Source: Aphidius gifuensis
Lineage: Eukaryota; Arthropoda; Insecta; Hymenoptera; Braconidae
Direction: 5' to 3'
NCBI RefSeq assembly: GCF_014905175.1
Contig: NC_057788.1
Coordinates: 27,374,154 to 27,438,153 of the forward strand
DNA length: 64,000 nt
Shown: in pieces, positions 24,767-36,826 of the stretch
Numbering within the stretch: position 1 is the first letter of the stretch
How the letters are laid out: each line of letters opens with the position of its first letter
Translations under genes and position numbers: made by a program
Notes under the pieces: generated by a model
Database searches by the model: none
Seen by the model: only the letters and a program-made list of their open reading frames with translations
Told to the model about the DNA's origin: nothing

Positions 24767-27700
24767 CTGAAACAGAAATGAGAAAAAAAAAACACCAGTT
24801 AGTAATCAGAGAAAATTGTGTAGCGTATAAAAGAGAAAAAAAAAAAAAAAACATTTTTTAAATAAATAAAAAAATAATGTAATTGAAAAGCTGAAAATGG
24901 AGAGAGAAATTAGCTTGCTGACTACACAAAATAAAGAAAAAAAAAAAAGTATTGTAAATGGGATAGTTGAGGTTATACTGTCGTATTTTAAAAATATGTG
25001 AATGGTGTATACACCCAAAGCTCCTGTCGTTTTCTTTTATGGGCCCTCTTTCCTCACCCCCCCCCCTGTATATTTGAAAGCCCCCTTCATTGTGAGAGGG
25101 TGTGCAATGCCGCGAAAACTGCTCAATAAACTCAATTTAAAACGCCCTCATTCTATAACGATACACTAATCATATTCTCCAGTACGATGAAAACTTCATT
25201 CTCTGGTATTATAAAACCGCTTTCTCACAATTTACAAATTGAGTCACGTTAAAATATCCAGATCATTCTTGTTAAATAATTTATTTGTTTGAAATTGTAT
25301 ACATGTTATTATTATAGTGTTTTTCTTTTCTTTTTGTATAGCAATTTATTAATATTATTTTGTCTGAAAATATGAGAACAAGGTACTGTGTTTGTCTTTT
25401 CATTAAGATGACTTTTGTTTGAGTAAAGAGAAAAAAAAAAAAAATGAGTCGTGACATTGTTCGACTTTGTTGGGGATACAAAAGGCCAACTAATCCTCCA
25501 ACAATGTCTGATGACTTTTTTCATATAACCCTAACTATTAAAAATAAATAAAAAAAAAAGTTTAATATAAAATATAAATTTAATATTTTAATGCGCAATA
25601 ATATAGAATATAAAAAAATTATTTTCATATATTGAGTTGAAAAAAAAATGAGCTATTTATTTGTAAAAAAAATATTAACGATATGTTATTTTTAATTATA
25701 TGAAAATTTAGTTAATTTAATATGAAAATTGGTTCAGATAAATATGACTATCATTTATTTTATAAATTCATTTTTGTAATTATTGCACAGCCATTTACAA
25801 ATTGTCAACGTCATTAATTTTATTTAAGAAAATTTATATTATGATAATAATAATTTAGTAAATTTTTGCATATCACAGTGTATGTTTTACTATCGGTTTT
25901 CTTTGCTAAATTATGTAATGTAATTATGAGTCAACATGAGTGACATAAACCCTCAAATAATATCACAATTTTCTCCAACCAAAAAATAAAAAAATAATAA
26001 GAATAATTTATAATATTTACAATATTGAATATTGTTTGAAAAAAAAAAGCTATTTTTCAATTTTTCTTGAATTATTAATTTAATTTAAATTAAATTATTA
26101 ACTATATATATGAAAAAATATATTTCCAGGAAAAAAAAAATTATATGATTGTCAAATAAATCAAGTTTTGTGACTTTTATATTTTCACTGACATGTTATT
26201 CAATAAAATTCATCCTCAATTTAAATATAATATTCATTTTAAATTTCATAAATAGAAAATACCAAAAAAAAAAAAAAAATGAATATTTTTTTTTTTTCAT
26301 CTTTCTTAATTAAATTTATTTATTTGACAAAAATAATTATAAAATTAAAAACCAATAAAAATAAATCATTATATTATATGACCCATCAAGTAAATCATTA
26401 AATAGTATTTTAGATCAAGGCTTGTTTGGATTTTATTTAAAACGATTAATTGCAAATTGCACATACAAGCAAGTCTACAAATAATTGGCATCATAAACTT
26501 ATTGCATTTAAATGCAAAAGTCAGATAAGAGAAAAGAAGATAGAGACAAGAAAAAAGTAAAAAAGAAAATTTTAAAAAATAGAAAAAATTTTTTTTTAGA
26601 AATGAGTGAGAAACGACAAAATTGTACTGCTAATGGCCAAAGTTAATTTCAACGTCCGGATCTAAATTACAATTGCGTAATTTTCATTCGAAAATACAAG
26701 GGGGTATATAAGCTAAAAAGTGCGAAGCAAGCATTGAGTATTTACGTAAAAAATAAAAAATTTTTACGTATACATATAACGACATAAAGACCAGTGAGAT
26801 TTTCTGTCCTCTAACGAGATTTACGCGTTGCTATTTCCCGCTAAACACCAAGACCTAGACTTGGAGGGATTTCAAGCAACACTCCGACAACTGAAAATTC
26901 AACCTCGTCTCACACTCCTTCTCTACTTCTTTGATGCTTTTAATAAATTTCAATGGTTCATATTATATACAAGTATTAAAATATATACACCCACACACAC
27001 ATCTACATACACGCGTATAAATAAATGCAAATAAATCGATTGTAAATCAAGCATACTTGCGACAAGTCAACTTGACAACATTCATGTATATGTATGTATA
27101 TAAAATGTGTATGTATTTTCTTAATACTATATACAACATACTAGATCTTTTCTGTAATTATAAATATGACACTTCGGCATTATAACGATGCAACGATTCA
27201 TCTTCTTGCTGCAATTATTTCGTTTTAAATTCTATATACTATTCTGTATTAAAAATAACAACTAAATATATATATATTATTAAATTTATTTATTCTGAAA
27301 TTTAAATACAATTACGGTTTAATGATTTTAATTTCATATATGAATAAAATTATTATTATTATATTTCTATTGCAACAACTCTTCAATGTATATATGACAT
27401 GTCACACTTGAATGATATTTGCTGATGGAGTTGTCACAAATAATCAGAAAATGACATTCACAAAATATTATTAAAAAAAAATAATACAGAATCATATTAC
27501 TCTTGAATGGTATTCGGTTCAAATGTGTTATTGAAAATGAAGAAAAAATAATAATAGCAGAAGCAGTTATTATTCTTACAAGTGTTATACTGGGTAGACA
27601 TTTATAACGATCCCCTATTATTCAGTCTCTGTGTGTCAAAGGGATGAAGAGTTAAAAAAAATTATGTATTGCGCATCGATTGATTCTAAAGGCACTTGAA

Positions 27701-29696
27701 ACACGATACCTTTTCCCAAATGATGATACACACACACACACACACACCTATAGATAGATATATTTATGTATTGTTCTTTACATTTTATAATTTACTGTGT
27801 TATTATGATTTTAATTTTTTTTTTTTTTCAAATAATTTTTATTTTGCATGATGATAACTTTTGTGAATATGTACTTGTATAAATGTACACACAAAGAAAA
27901 CTAGATGCATGTGTATATATATATTTTCTTCGAATTTCGACTCGACAAATGCTATGACTAAAATTAGTTGAGATATTTGAACCACGTGACTCGATGAAAA
28001 TTTGACCTTTGGTATGTATGAGGGTAAAGGTACAAATTCATAGTGAATAAATTTCTTGTATTTTAAATTTTTGTTTTTAATCTTTGCAAGTAAATTGATT
28101 TTAATCATGAAATAAAATTCAAAGTTAAAAGTCTTAAAATGTGACAAAGGTACCAAGTTTTGTGTTGAATGTGATATGCATGGAGACACGTTGCTATTCT
28201 AGATTCATAACTATTAATACAAATGTTAGTTGTGCGAATGAGCTTTGGCCACTTGCCTCTGATTCTATCTATTATTCTGTCTCATTCTTTCATCAATGGG
28301 ACATTCAGCTTTCGTACCGTCATGGATTTATCAACGGGAATAAAATTCACTCTTAAACAAACTGTCTGAAAATGTATATATATACATACATATATACATG
28401 CACAACATCAAAAATATGTTCACCTCATTTTACCTCAGCAGCTGTTGGTCAATCACCCCACAAAATTCTTGTGACTTTATATTATCATAAGATTTTTTAA
28501 TAATAATTTTAGTTTATAATTTTATCTTTTTTTAAGTTTAATTATATATGATTTTTAACACGTGTTTTCGTTTTTTTTTTTCTTTACTTTAATGCTGGAA
28601 ATTGTGACACACGTGTCTAAATGTTTCACAATCTTATCTCAAGAACACTAAAATATCGAAAAATAATAATCTCAAGATTTTATATATTTGTGGTACCGAG
28701 AATAATAAAAAAAAAAAAAAATAATAAATAAATAAAAAAATTAAAATTATCGCTAATCCTACTTTATCAAAGAACGAAATAAAATTTAAAAAAAAAAAAA
28801 TTAACAATTATATAGATGAAATATGCGTAATGTATATAAAAACGATGCAAAGTCGGACACAAGAGCTTACTCAGTAAATCCATCGTGTAGTTTAGTATGT
28901 AAATCGCTTATCGCAATGAGTTGTCGACTCGTTATAATTAGGTATGTAGGCAAAACTAAAAGAATCTCAGTGTGTGATGCTGATGACGGTAGACACACAA
29001 ATTCAAATTGTTGCTTAGGGTTTGAAAAAATAAAAAAAGGATGTATATGTAAATACATATTAAATGCGTGCACATAAACATAATTGTAATGTTCATATAT
29101 ACATGTATAAAAAAAAAATTTAACAAGTATAAGTGTCTAATGCAACAATAAGTGCACTACTAGTTGCGGGATACAACTCATAGAATTAGACTCTTCCGTT
29201 GTTTCTATTACAAAATAGATGGCGTGATATTGCAAAGTAGCCCGCGCACTTTTTTAACGCCCGCGTTTTATTATATATATTATTGTGTCAAATTACAAGA
29301 TACATATCTTGAGATCATAAATTCCATATACAAAAATTTAACATCTCTTATCCTGTATAGTAAACTTGGATGTATAATTTTTTTTTTTTTTTTTTATATA
29401 TTTATTATTATTAAAGTTTATTATAAAATTGAATTGACAATAATTGGGTCATGTGTATTTTTACAATGAATTATAAAAAAAAAAAAATTTTATATATTTC
29501 AAAATGCTTATTTAATTAAATTTAAATTTATTTTTCAAGCTTGTTGAATATTGAATTGAATAATAATAAAATTTATTAGTTATTTATTTATTTATATATT
29601 TGTTTTAATTTTAAGGGTGTTATAAATGTCATGATGATGAAAAAAAATAAAAAAAATGAGTTAAATATATATATAGATAGAGTGCGGACTGGACTG
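24767..29696. other. AT-rich non-coding block
   Basis: Nothing is supported as a gene. It holds the polypyrimidine tract of the ratchet site at its left edge, a (CA)10 repeat at 27728-27747, and long A/T stretches at 25500-26400. Plus-strand frames at 28141-28356 and 28823-29077 have ordinary composition but no splice, start or domain support. Confidence 0.5.
27728..27747. repeat. (AC)10 microsatellite
   Basis: Ten perfect AC units. Simple repeat. Confidence 0.95.
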
Positions 29697-29708
29697 GTTC
29701 ACGTGAAC
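29697..29708. promoter_or_regulatory. 12-bp palindrome with CACGTG E-box core
   Basis: GTTCACGTGAAC is a perfect palindrome around a CACGTG core, the preferred site of several bHLH dimers (Myc/Max, Clock/Cycle and USF types). It sits 36 bases before the imperfect hairpin at 29744-29820. Binding is inferred only from the motif. Confidence 0.35.
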
Positions 29709-29743
29709 ACGAGCAGGAAACCACCAATCGTCTTTGACGATTA

Positions 29744-29820
29744 TCCCTGGTGGCCCTATACATACTGGCATACGTTGGCTTACACCGCCGTTGCATGTTG
29801 TATGTATACATATCCAGGGA
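29744..29820 (+). ncRNA. microRNA-precursor-like hairpin (candidate)
   Basis: The arms fold into a 77-base imperfect stem-loop. Pairs are 29744-29750 with 29814-29820 (7 bp), then a 6x5 internal loop, then 29757-29765 with 29800-29808 (9 bp). Further short helices are 769-771/795-797, 773-774/792-793 and 776-779/787-790 (last three digits), closing a 7-base loop at 29780-29786. This gives about 26 pairs counting G-U, in a GC-richer pocket. Size and shape suit an animal pre-miRNA. I do not recognise a known mature sequence in either arm, and both strands would form the hairpin. Open frames overlapping it are not convincing genes. Confidence 0.3.
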
Positions 29821-32800
29821 CAAAATATTTAAGTATACACATACAACAAGCATACGCGTGTCATCAACATGTATAGTTGTCATTGTCATGTCATGTATCA
29901 CATATGTATACCAACAGCAATATTATTACACCAGCTGCCAACGCATATCTTTCGTGATCCCTGAATCTACCTTATATTGTCATTTATGATTGTCACATAA
30001 TATATACTGATTTTCGTGTTGAAATATTTATCGTCATGTATATACATGAAAAATTTTACTTTGTTAATATTTATATATATATGTGTCTATATTTATGATA
30101 ATGTTGGTATGAGATGCAGTTGTGTCCATATAGCGTTACATTTTATGTTCCGGGTGACACATGAAGAAGGACACACAGTATAAAAATGCACTGGTTCAAC
30201 ACATCATTATCATAAATGCCCGCGATTCGACCCACGCGTAAATCTGTATCACAAATTGCAAGTGTACGAATAAAGTTATGTCATCGGGTAATAAGCAAAC
30301 CAAACACATGCATCATCAACAGTACATCGCTTAACTATTTAACTCAATTAATGATATTTTATATTTTTCTTTTTTTTTTTTTTTTTCTCTTTACATCATA
30401 TATTTAAAATAATTGCTTCAAATATACTCTCATATTATTTTATTTATCATTTAAATTTTCTTAATATAAATTGAAATATCGCATCTTAAAATAGATTTTA
30501 TTATTGTTTTTCGTCTAGATTAAAGTTTATCATAATGATAATGAAATTAAGTGGAAAATAATAAATGTAATTTTTAAAAAAAAGTATTATGTTTTATGTT
30601 GCTTCTTGTTTACAAAAAATGTAAAATAATAAAAATATATTTATAAATATAGAATAAGAGAGAAACAAGGTGCTTATCAACAGTAAAAAATCATCGTGCA
30701 AATAACAACGAGACTGTGATGATAAGAGAAAAGTGACTTGAACTTTTTCACATATATATATTATTTTTTTATTATTGTACAAGTAGAAAATAAAAATAAT
30801 AATAAAAAATATAAAACTTGTAAAAATTTATGAGTTATAACTGTGTTATTATAGTTGTATATAAAAAAAAATATATATTTATATTATTTTGTTATTTTTT
30901 ATTTTTATTGAATTACCTGGACAATATGGCACTTTCAAATGGATCACAAATCTGGAATTTTTATACCACCTTCACGCCAACCCATAAAAAAACACATTCT
31001 CAAATTTATTAGTGAAAATTTAAATATAAAAAATCCACAAATACGTAATCCATTGAGTGTATGATTTAAAACTTTTTTAGCCGTTTGTAAAATTTATTTA
31101 TTTCAAATTATAAATAGATATTAACTTTCACCAAAAAAAATATCAACATAAATGTTTTTTTTTTTTTACAATTTATATTATACCGATTAGTACAAACGAG
31201 AGAGAAAAAAGTTTGTTAGCGTGTCAATAATTTTCAGCACTGGATAATGTTAAAAAAAATCAAAGTTGAAAATCTCGATAGGCTGCAGGTACATATATAA
31301 ATTGATCGAAAAAGAAATGAAATGAAAAAAATAAAAAAAAACCTCACAAGCACAAAAAATAAAGTTACGTATATCGTGAGTGATTTAGTAATAAAGTGAA
31401 GATTGTGAATGAGACAAAGACAAAGCAGAGTGTTGAGTAAAGTCGATTGGATTTTACAAACAAGCAAAATCGGTGTCGACAAACTGATAAGAGTTCCCTG
31501 ACGGCCAGCAAGCACGAAGTCAAGGCTCTCATTGCGTGATTCTTACCCGCACACCGTACCCCTCTGATAGCGTCACTCCAAAAAAAAGAAACCAAATATC
31601 AGGTTTCTCATAATTACAAAATCAGATTTATCTTTTTTTTTGTTTTTTTGTATATTCTAAAATAAAAATTGCCGCAATATAAAGTACATCGACCCAATAA
31701 AAAGAAAAATATCATTCATACTTGTATAATAAAAAAAAAAAAACATTTTAAACTAATTTAAAAATGATTTATTATATTAACTTTGTTTATTTATTTATTT
31801 ACTTATTTTATCATCAACTTGATATATAACTTGTCCTCGATTACAAAAATCTTTCAAGGTTTTCAATTTTATTTTCTTCCCTACTTAAAAGTTGGATGAA
31901 AATAACAACACATTTATATATTCAATCAAATTGAAAAATATATAAAATAAATTTAATATTATTTTATGTATAATATATTATCAAGACTAATTGAATTCTG
32001 ACAAATATGTCACATAATTGAATAATAAAAAAAAGCAAAAAAAAAAAAATGATAGTTAATGGGATGTTTGTTGTATGTGCGCATATATATATTGATATGG
32101 AATGAGTTGGATCCTGTCGCATTCGTGTAATTATGATTATGATTTAATGCGTCGCGTCAGCATTGATGGTAAACGAACTAGTTGTTACTTTAGTATATGA
32201 CCTCTTCTTCACGTCTCACCATCCCCGTTATAACCACATCGCGACCACTACCCTAGCTAATAATTGCAGTGCATATTTACAATCAAGTGTAACAAACATA
32301 TATTCTACACGTACTCATAGATCGGCAAATCATCAAATCACAAACAGTATTCGACAACGTAACAAGTCAATTTTGTGTCATTCACTAACTACACGAAAAC
32401 CAAAATTTAGTTATAACCTATTATGTATCATAGTCTCTCAGTGACCAGTATAATACCTTTTTCCCCTGTCCCTATTTACATCACCATATTAACAACAACC
32501 GTGCAACATTGCCTCCGGATGCAACTCTATGCATCAGCCTAGTTCGTGAACACACATTTATGGCCTTGTCAATAGAAACATATTTAATATATATATATGA
32601 TCCAAATTGATATAAATTGTCCTCATAGATAGATGCAACATAATAGCTGTTTTTATATTTTATTTACTTTGATATTTTATTTTTTTTTTTTTTTTGCTAA
32701 TATATTAAATATTTTGCAAATTATATTTATAAGTGTTTCCTTTTTTACATGAACAAAAAACCAGGTAATTTTTTAATTTAAAAAAAAAGAAAATACAAAG

Positions 32801-32920
32801 ATATATCAAGTCAAAAAGACAAGAGCATGTCAAAAGGATAAATGGATGTAAAAAAATATATACACTATTCGTATGTATCAGTTTGGTATCAAGGTATGTT
32901 ATGTATATAGTAACACAAAG

Positions 32921-32990
32921 GTGTGGTCCTCCCGGGCATTGCTACAATCTATCGTGGCATTGGAAAATCGCTCACCAGAAAAGGAAGATG
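32921..32990 (+). CDS. possible plus-strand exon, unrecognised
   Basis: Seventy bases between an AAAG acceptor-like site and a GATG|GTGAGC donor encode VWSSRALLQSIVALENRSPE followed by KED plus one base. The pocket is near 50 percent GC, unlike its surroundings. The acceptor has no pyrimidine tract, and both other plus-strand frames are open across part of it, so the coding call is weak. Confidence 0.15.
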
Positions 32991-33917
32991 GTGAGCGTCG
33001 CAGGGGTCGAGCCAAGACGTGATTAATATAAAAGTGGGTGGAGCTAGGGTAGTCCGGAAGTGGCCGAAAGGGATGCAGCGGCGCAGCAGCACCAGCATTC
33101 TTGCAATTTATATATCTGGGCAGAAACTTTTATATCTATCTACCCCTAACTACAATGAGATGCGTCGGAGGAGACTTGAAGATTGCCCAGCGCATTTTTG
33201 CAATATACTTTCCCCCATTTGCAATACGTATGAAACGTTAAAGCTATACACGTTAACGTTGACTTGATAATTTATTATTATTTTATATTTCAAGTATTCA
33301 AAAGAATAAATAAATCAATATTATATATATTGAAAAAATTGATAAAGAAATTATTTGTTTCTTTTTTTTTTTAAATATTGCAAGTGGAAAAAAAGGGTTT
33401 TTCAAGATGCAGTAGACGACAGACAAGGTGAAGAGAGATCAAGCGTTAAAAGAGAAAAATAAAAATCTATATATATAGGGGGATGATGTAAAAAAATACA
33501 GGGGGGTTGAAGAGAGTAACGTTGAGTCGGGTGGTAGCCATCCCCACCCACTTCTTTAACGCCCACCAAGTTGTAGACTACTAGGACCGCCTACGTCTCC
33601 GGGACGTTCCACCTACTTCTCACTGTATCACTAACCCCCCTGAGTATGTATTCTAAAATCAACCCCCCTTCTCAACCCGTTGTCGTCTTGCAAGAGTGCT
33701 TCGTCGACCATAAATGCCAAAGACAAAAAATATAAAATAAAATTATAAGTTTAATAAAATAGTCGAAAAAACAAAAAAAAAAATTAAAAAACAAACAAAA
33801 TAAAAATATTATTATTGAAGGAGCAAGAGAAGATACTATATTTTATTGCAACGATGTATAAATACGTGCAATGTTTCTAAATTAAAATCTAGCTGTTGCC
33901 TCATCATCACTTATAAT

Positions 33918-33918
<1 letters not shown>

Positions 33919-33943
<25 letters not shown>
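33919..33943. repeat. T25 homopolymer
   Basis: An uninterrupted run of 25 T, among the longest homopolymers in the window (a T26 lies at 49824-49849). Such runs are prone to length error in assemblies. Confidence 0.85.
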
Positions 33944-33949
<6 letters not shown>

Positions 33950-34994
33950 TTTTTTTACAAGTCACATAATCTCAGTGTACATGTGCCAAAATAAAGAAAA
34001 AAAAATAGGAGAGAAAATAGAATAGAATGAATAAAAAAAATAATAATAATAATATACATATCTTGTGAATGTACGTGCATTTAATTAATTCGAGACGTCT
34101 TAATCGCTTATACAAATAAAGAAAATTTTCAAATTAATTCAGTAGTTCATGTTAAACCATTCATTGGACCAGTTTATGACCGTTAAAATGTCAATTCCAT
34201 GAATATCGGTACTATCTTGTCGTCTTTCATTCCCTTATACTCTCTTTCCAACCCTTTTTCTCTCCTGATTTAAACTCCCCCGACTAAATGAAAACACGGT
34301 CCGCAGTGTATTTAATCGATCGTGGAATTCCTGAGTATTAAAATAGCCACTATACAACGCCTTTCGACTGCTTTTGTATCGTGCTTTAAAACGTTTTTGC
34401 TGATTACACATATGCCTTCATATACTAACTACATCTTGGTGTTAAAATAATTATTTTACCACTACTCTACTATATATCAAGTATCTTGGAATAATTTTCT
34501 GACGTAACACACACAGTTTAAGCAATAAATTTTTTTTTTTTTTACAACTTCCAACAGTAATATCAACTAAACGAATAATTGGTGTATTATTTTATTTTTT
34601 ATTCTTGTATTTTAATATTTGAAAAATAAATTTAATAACACGTATATCAATTACGAAATAGAAATAAAAAAAAAAAAATACTCGTTTAATACAAAATAAA
34701 TTCAATTATTGCGATAGAACAAGTAGGTAAATTTATATCAAACAATTATCAAAGCACACAGGATGCAAAAAAAAATATCAGCAGGATGCAACAAGATGAA
34801 AAAAAAAAGAAAAATTAATAAATAACGGATTAAAGAAATAACAACGGTGATGGATTTTAATTAATGCAGAAAAAAATTGATAAAAAAAAAAAAAATTAGG
34901 GTGAATTGAAGGGTGCTGTGCATTGAAAATATAAAAAGTGCATATTTATTAATTTGGGTAATTGATGAACATGATTGGTGAAGTTGTGAAGTAC

Positions 34995-35070
34995 CTGGAC
35001 GGGTCTCCAGCGTGGTTCCAGCATTTTACGCCTTCTGTGTTCTTCACCAAATGTTGCTCGTTCACCCGTA
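34995..35070 (-). CDS. candidate coding exon near a CpG-rich promoter-like pocket
   Basis: On the minus strand an AATTCAAG acceptor-like site is followed by 76 bases and a CAG|GTACTT donor. The segment encodes TGERATFGEEHRRRK, then MLEPRWRPVQ, entering in phase 2 and leaving in phase 0. It is strongly basic with acidic patches, unlike the low-complexity frames around it. A CRE and an E-box lie 170-200 bases upstream in the minus sense, with a CpG-rich island beyond. The phase-0 end would fit the candidate exons at 8613-8777 or 5145-5200. The acceptor is weak and the frame also runs through both junctions, so real splicing is unproven. The protein is not recognised. Confidence 0.3.
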
Positions 35071-35214
35071 CTTGAATTATTATCAATAACGAATTTGAAT
35101 AAATAACAATTGATTAAAAATATTATTTATTTTTTTTTTCTCAATTAAAATATTGTCTATTAATATTATTTCAAATTTATTGTCTTTTTTTTTTTAATGT
35201 CCCCCACCTAAACC

Positions 35215-35275
35215 TTCTGCGCCGCGTGCGCCAAAGGCCACGTGTTTTCAAGGGTTGTTATCAATGACGTCACCA
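35215..35275. promoter_or_regulatory. E-box plus full CRE in a GC pocket
   Basis: CACGTG at 35239-35244 and the perfect cAMP-response palindrome TGACGTCA at 35265-35272 lie in a short CpG-rich patch (GCGCCGCGTGCG just before). The pair, between a CpG-rich island and a candidate minus-strand exon, is the arrangement expected of a proximal promoter. Function is inferred from motifs only. Confidence 0.3.
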
Positions 35276-35620
35276 AAAAAACATCTATATAAATATTTAT
35301 TTATTTTTGTTTATTTTTAAATTTTCCAATAAACAATTCAAAAAAAAATTTTAATAGAATGAAAAATAAAAAAAAAAAATAAAAAATGAAACGACAACAA
35401 TAACTCCGAACGTTTTATTTTTATTTATTTGTTTATTTTTTTAATATTAAATATTGTTTGAATAATAATCACGTTGAATATCGAAGTTAAAATAATAACT
35501 ATAAATATATTCCGATGTAAACTTTATTATAGATTAATCGTTTGTTTATTTATGTTGTTTGTGTAAATTATATATACTTTATTTGTATATTTATTTTATT
35601 GAAAAATAAAAGGGTGGGAA

Positions 35621-35740
35621 TGAAGCCGGTGCGTATGGCTCGCGCGCCGGTGGCTGCCGTCGCGACTCTGCAGCGCTTTGAATAGCTCAGCCGCGAAAAC
35701 CTTTGGCTACCGCGGCCACGCGGCTACTGAGTCGGCGCAT
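35621..35740. promoter_or_regulatory. CpG-rich island, probable promoter or first-exon region
   Basis: About 120 bases carry roughly 18 CpG dinucleotides in DNA that is otherwise overwhelmingly A/T. All six frames examined casually are short or interrupted, so it is more like an untranslated leader or promoter than an exon. A TATATATATAAA run follows at about 35768-35780 on the plus strand. If it is a promoter it could fire either way. The candidate exon at 34995-35070 favours the minus direction. Confidence 0.35.
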
Positions 35741-36082
35741 TTAAACATCACTGTCACTCTCCCACTCATATATATATAAATGCCTCACTACTTGTTCATA
35801 TATCAACTCTTTTCTACTTAAATTTTTCAATCTACCTACACGAGATTCAATATACACACACGTATATATCTTTATTTATAAATATATATGCGAGCATGTA
35901 TTTATTTTTTATATAATCATAATGTATATTCAAATTAAATGTTTCAATTTTCACCAAGTACACATCTACCACTTCTATATATATTTATTATTATAAAGCC
36001 AATCATGTATATATAGGTATATATATATACAATAAGCAACATAGAGATTTTTATTTATCATCATGAAAACTCAGAAACCCAG

Positions 36083-36439
36083 TTACCATTTAATAAAGTA
36101 TATGTATATACACAATTGATGTTTGTTTGTTGCGAGTTTGCTGGACGATATAATCAAACAATGCCAACAAGTGCCCTGCCAAAGTGCCAACACACAGTTA
36201 CAATATCGATAACAACCACCTTCGAGAAATATATTCAATGAATATGCAGCAAACATCGATACCAAAACGAAAAGCATTTTCCAACTTCTACTAACAAGTT
36301 GCTCCAATGTACAGGATATGCTCTCGACACTCGTCGGATCACGTACAATGAAACTTTGATAGAAGCATTCATTTAACTTTACCGACCCCATCGAATAAAT
36401 AATAAAAAAAAGAAAACAATAACGAAAAATTATTTTCAT
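36083..36439 (-). CDS. possible small ORF with signal-peptide-like start
   Basis: An ATG opens 118 codons on the minus strand, long for this AT-rich background. The first 16 residues, MKIIFRYCFLFFIIYS, look like a signal peptide. Later there is a cysteine cluster (CYRYCNCVLALWQGTCWHC). The mature region has no recognised domain, and a second hydrophobic stretch (MLFVLVSMFAAYSLNIF) argues against a simple secreted peptide. The plus strand is also open over part of it. A chance ORF is at least as likely as a gene. Confidence 0.15.
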   Translation of the reverse strand: MKIIFRYCFLFFIIYSMGSVKLNECFYQSFIVRDPTSVESISCTLEQLVSRSWKMLFVLVSMFAAYSLNIFLEGGCYRYCNCVLALWQGTCWHCLIISSSKLATNKHQLCIYIYFIKW

Positions 36440-36805
36440 ATATATTTGTATAGATTTTTTTTGTATGTATATATGAATTTATTTTATCATCATTATTATA
36501 TTGCATTATCAAAAAAAAAAAAAAACGCAAAAAAGTTATCATTTACAAGCATAAAGAGAAAGGTCATTCTCTGTATTGTATACAATTCTACAATAGTTGT
36601 TTACCCGAGTCATACTGATCGATACTCTGTGTTTGCTATCAGACAGAACCATGCACACCGGGTGCTACTTGGCCAACACTAAAAGTAAACATATCCACCT
36701 ACATTAACAACCCTCTTCTGTATTGTCTATCTCTTTCAAAACATAATATACTAGTCAATATATATAACTTGTGTTTCTTCTCTATTATCTCTCGCGACAA
36801 TAATT

Positions 36806-36826
36806 ATCATCATCATCATCATCATC
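36806..36826. repeat. (ATC)7 microsatellite
   Basis: Seven perfect trinucleotide units. Simple repeat. Confidence 0.95.

Larger units (their letters stand above)
29821..34994. other. mostly AT-rich non-coding block with GC pockets
   Basis: GC-richer pockets lie at 31490-31580, 32920-33200 and 33520-33720. In the first, a minus-strand CGG|GTAAGA donor follows a tract ending TTTTGGAG, but the intervening 29 bases are too short to judge. A 25-base T run occupies 33919-33943. No complete gene is supported. Confidence 0.45.

Noticed and set aside
27839..28189. 116-codon minus-strand frame
   Set aside because: Ordinary AT-rich chance frame with no domain, start context or splice evidence.
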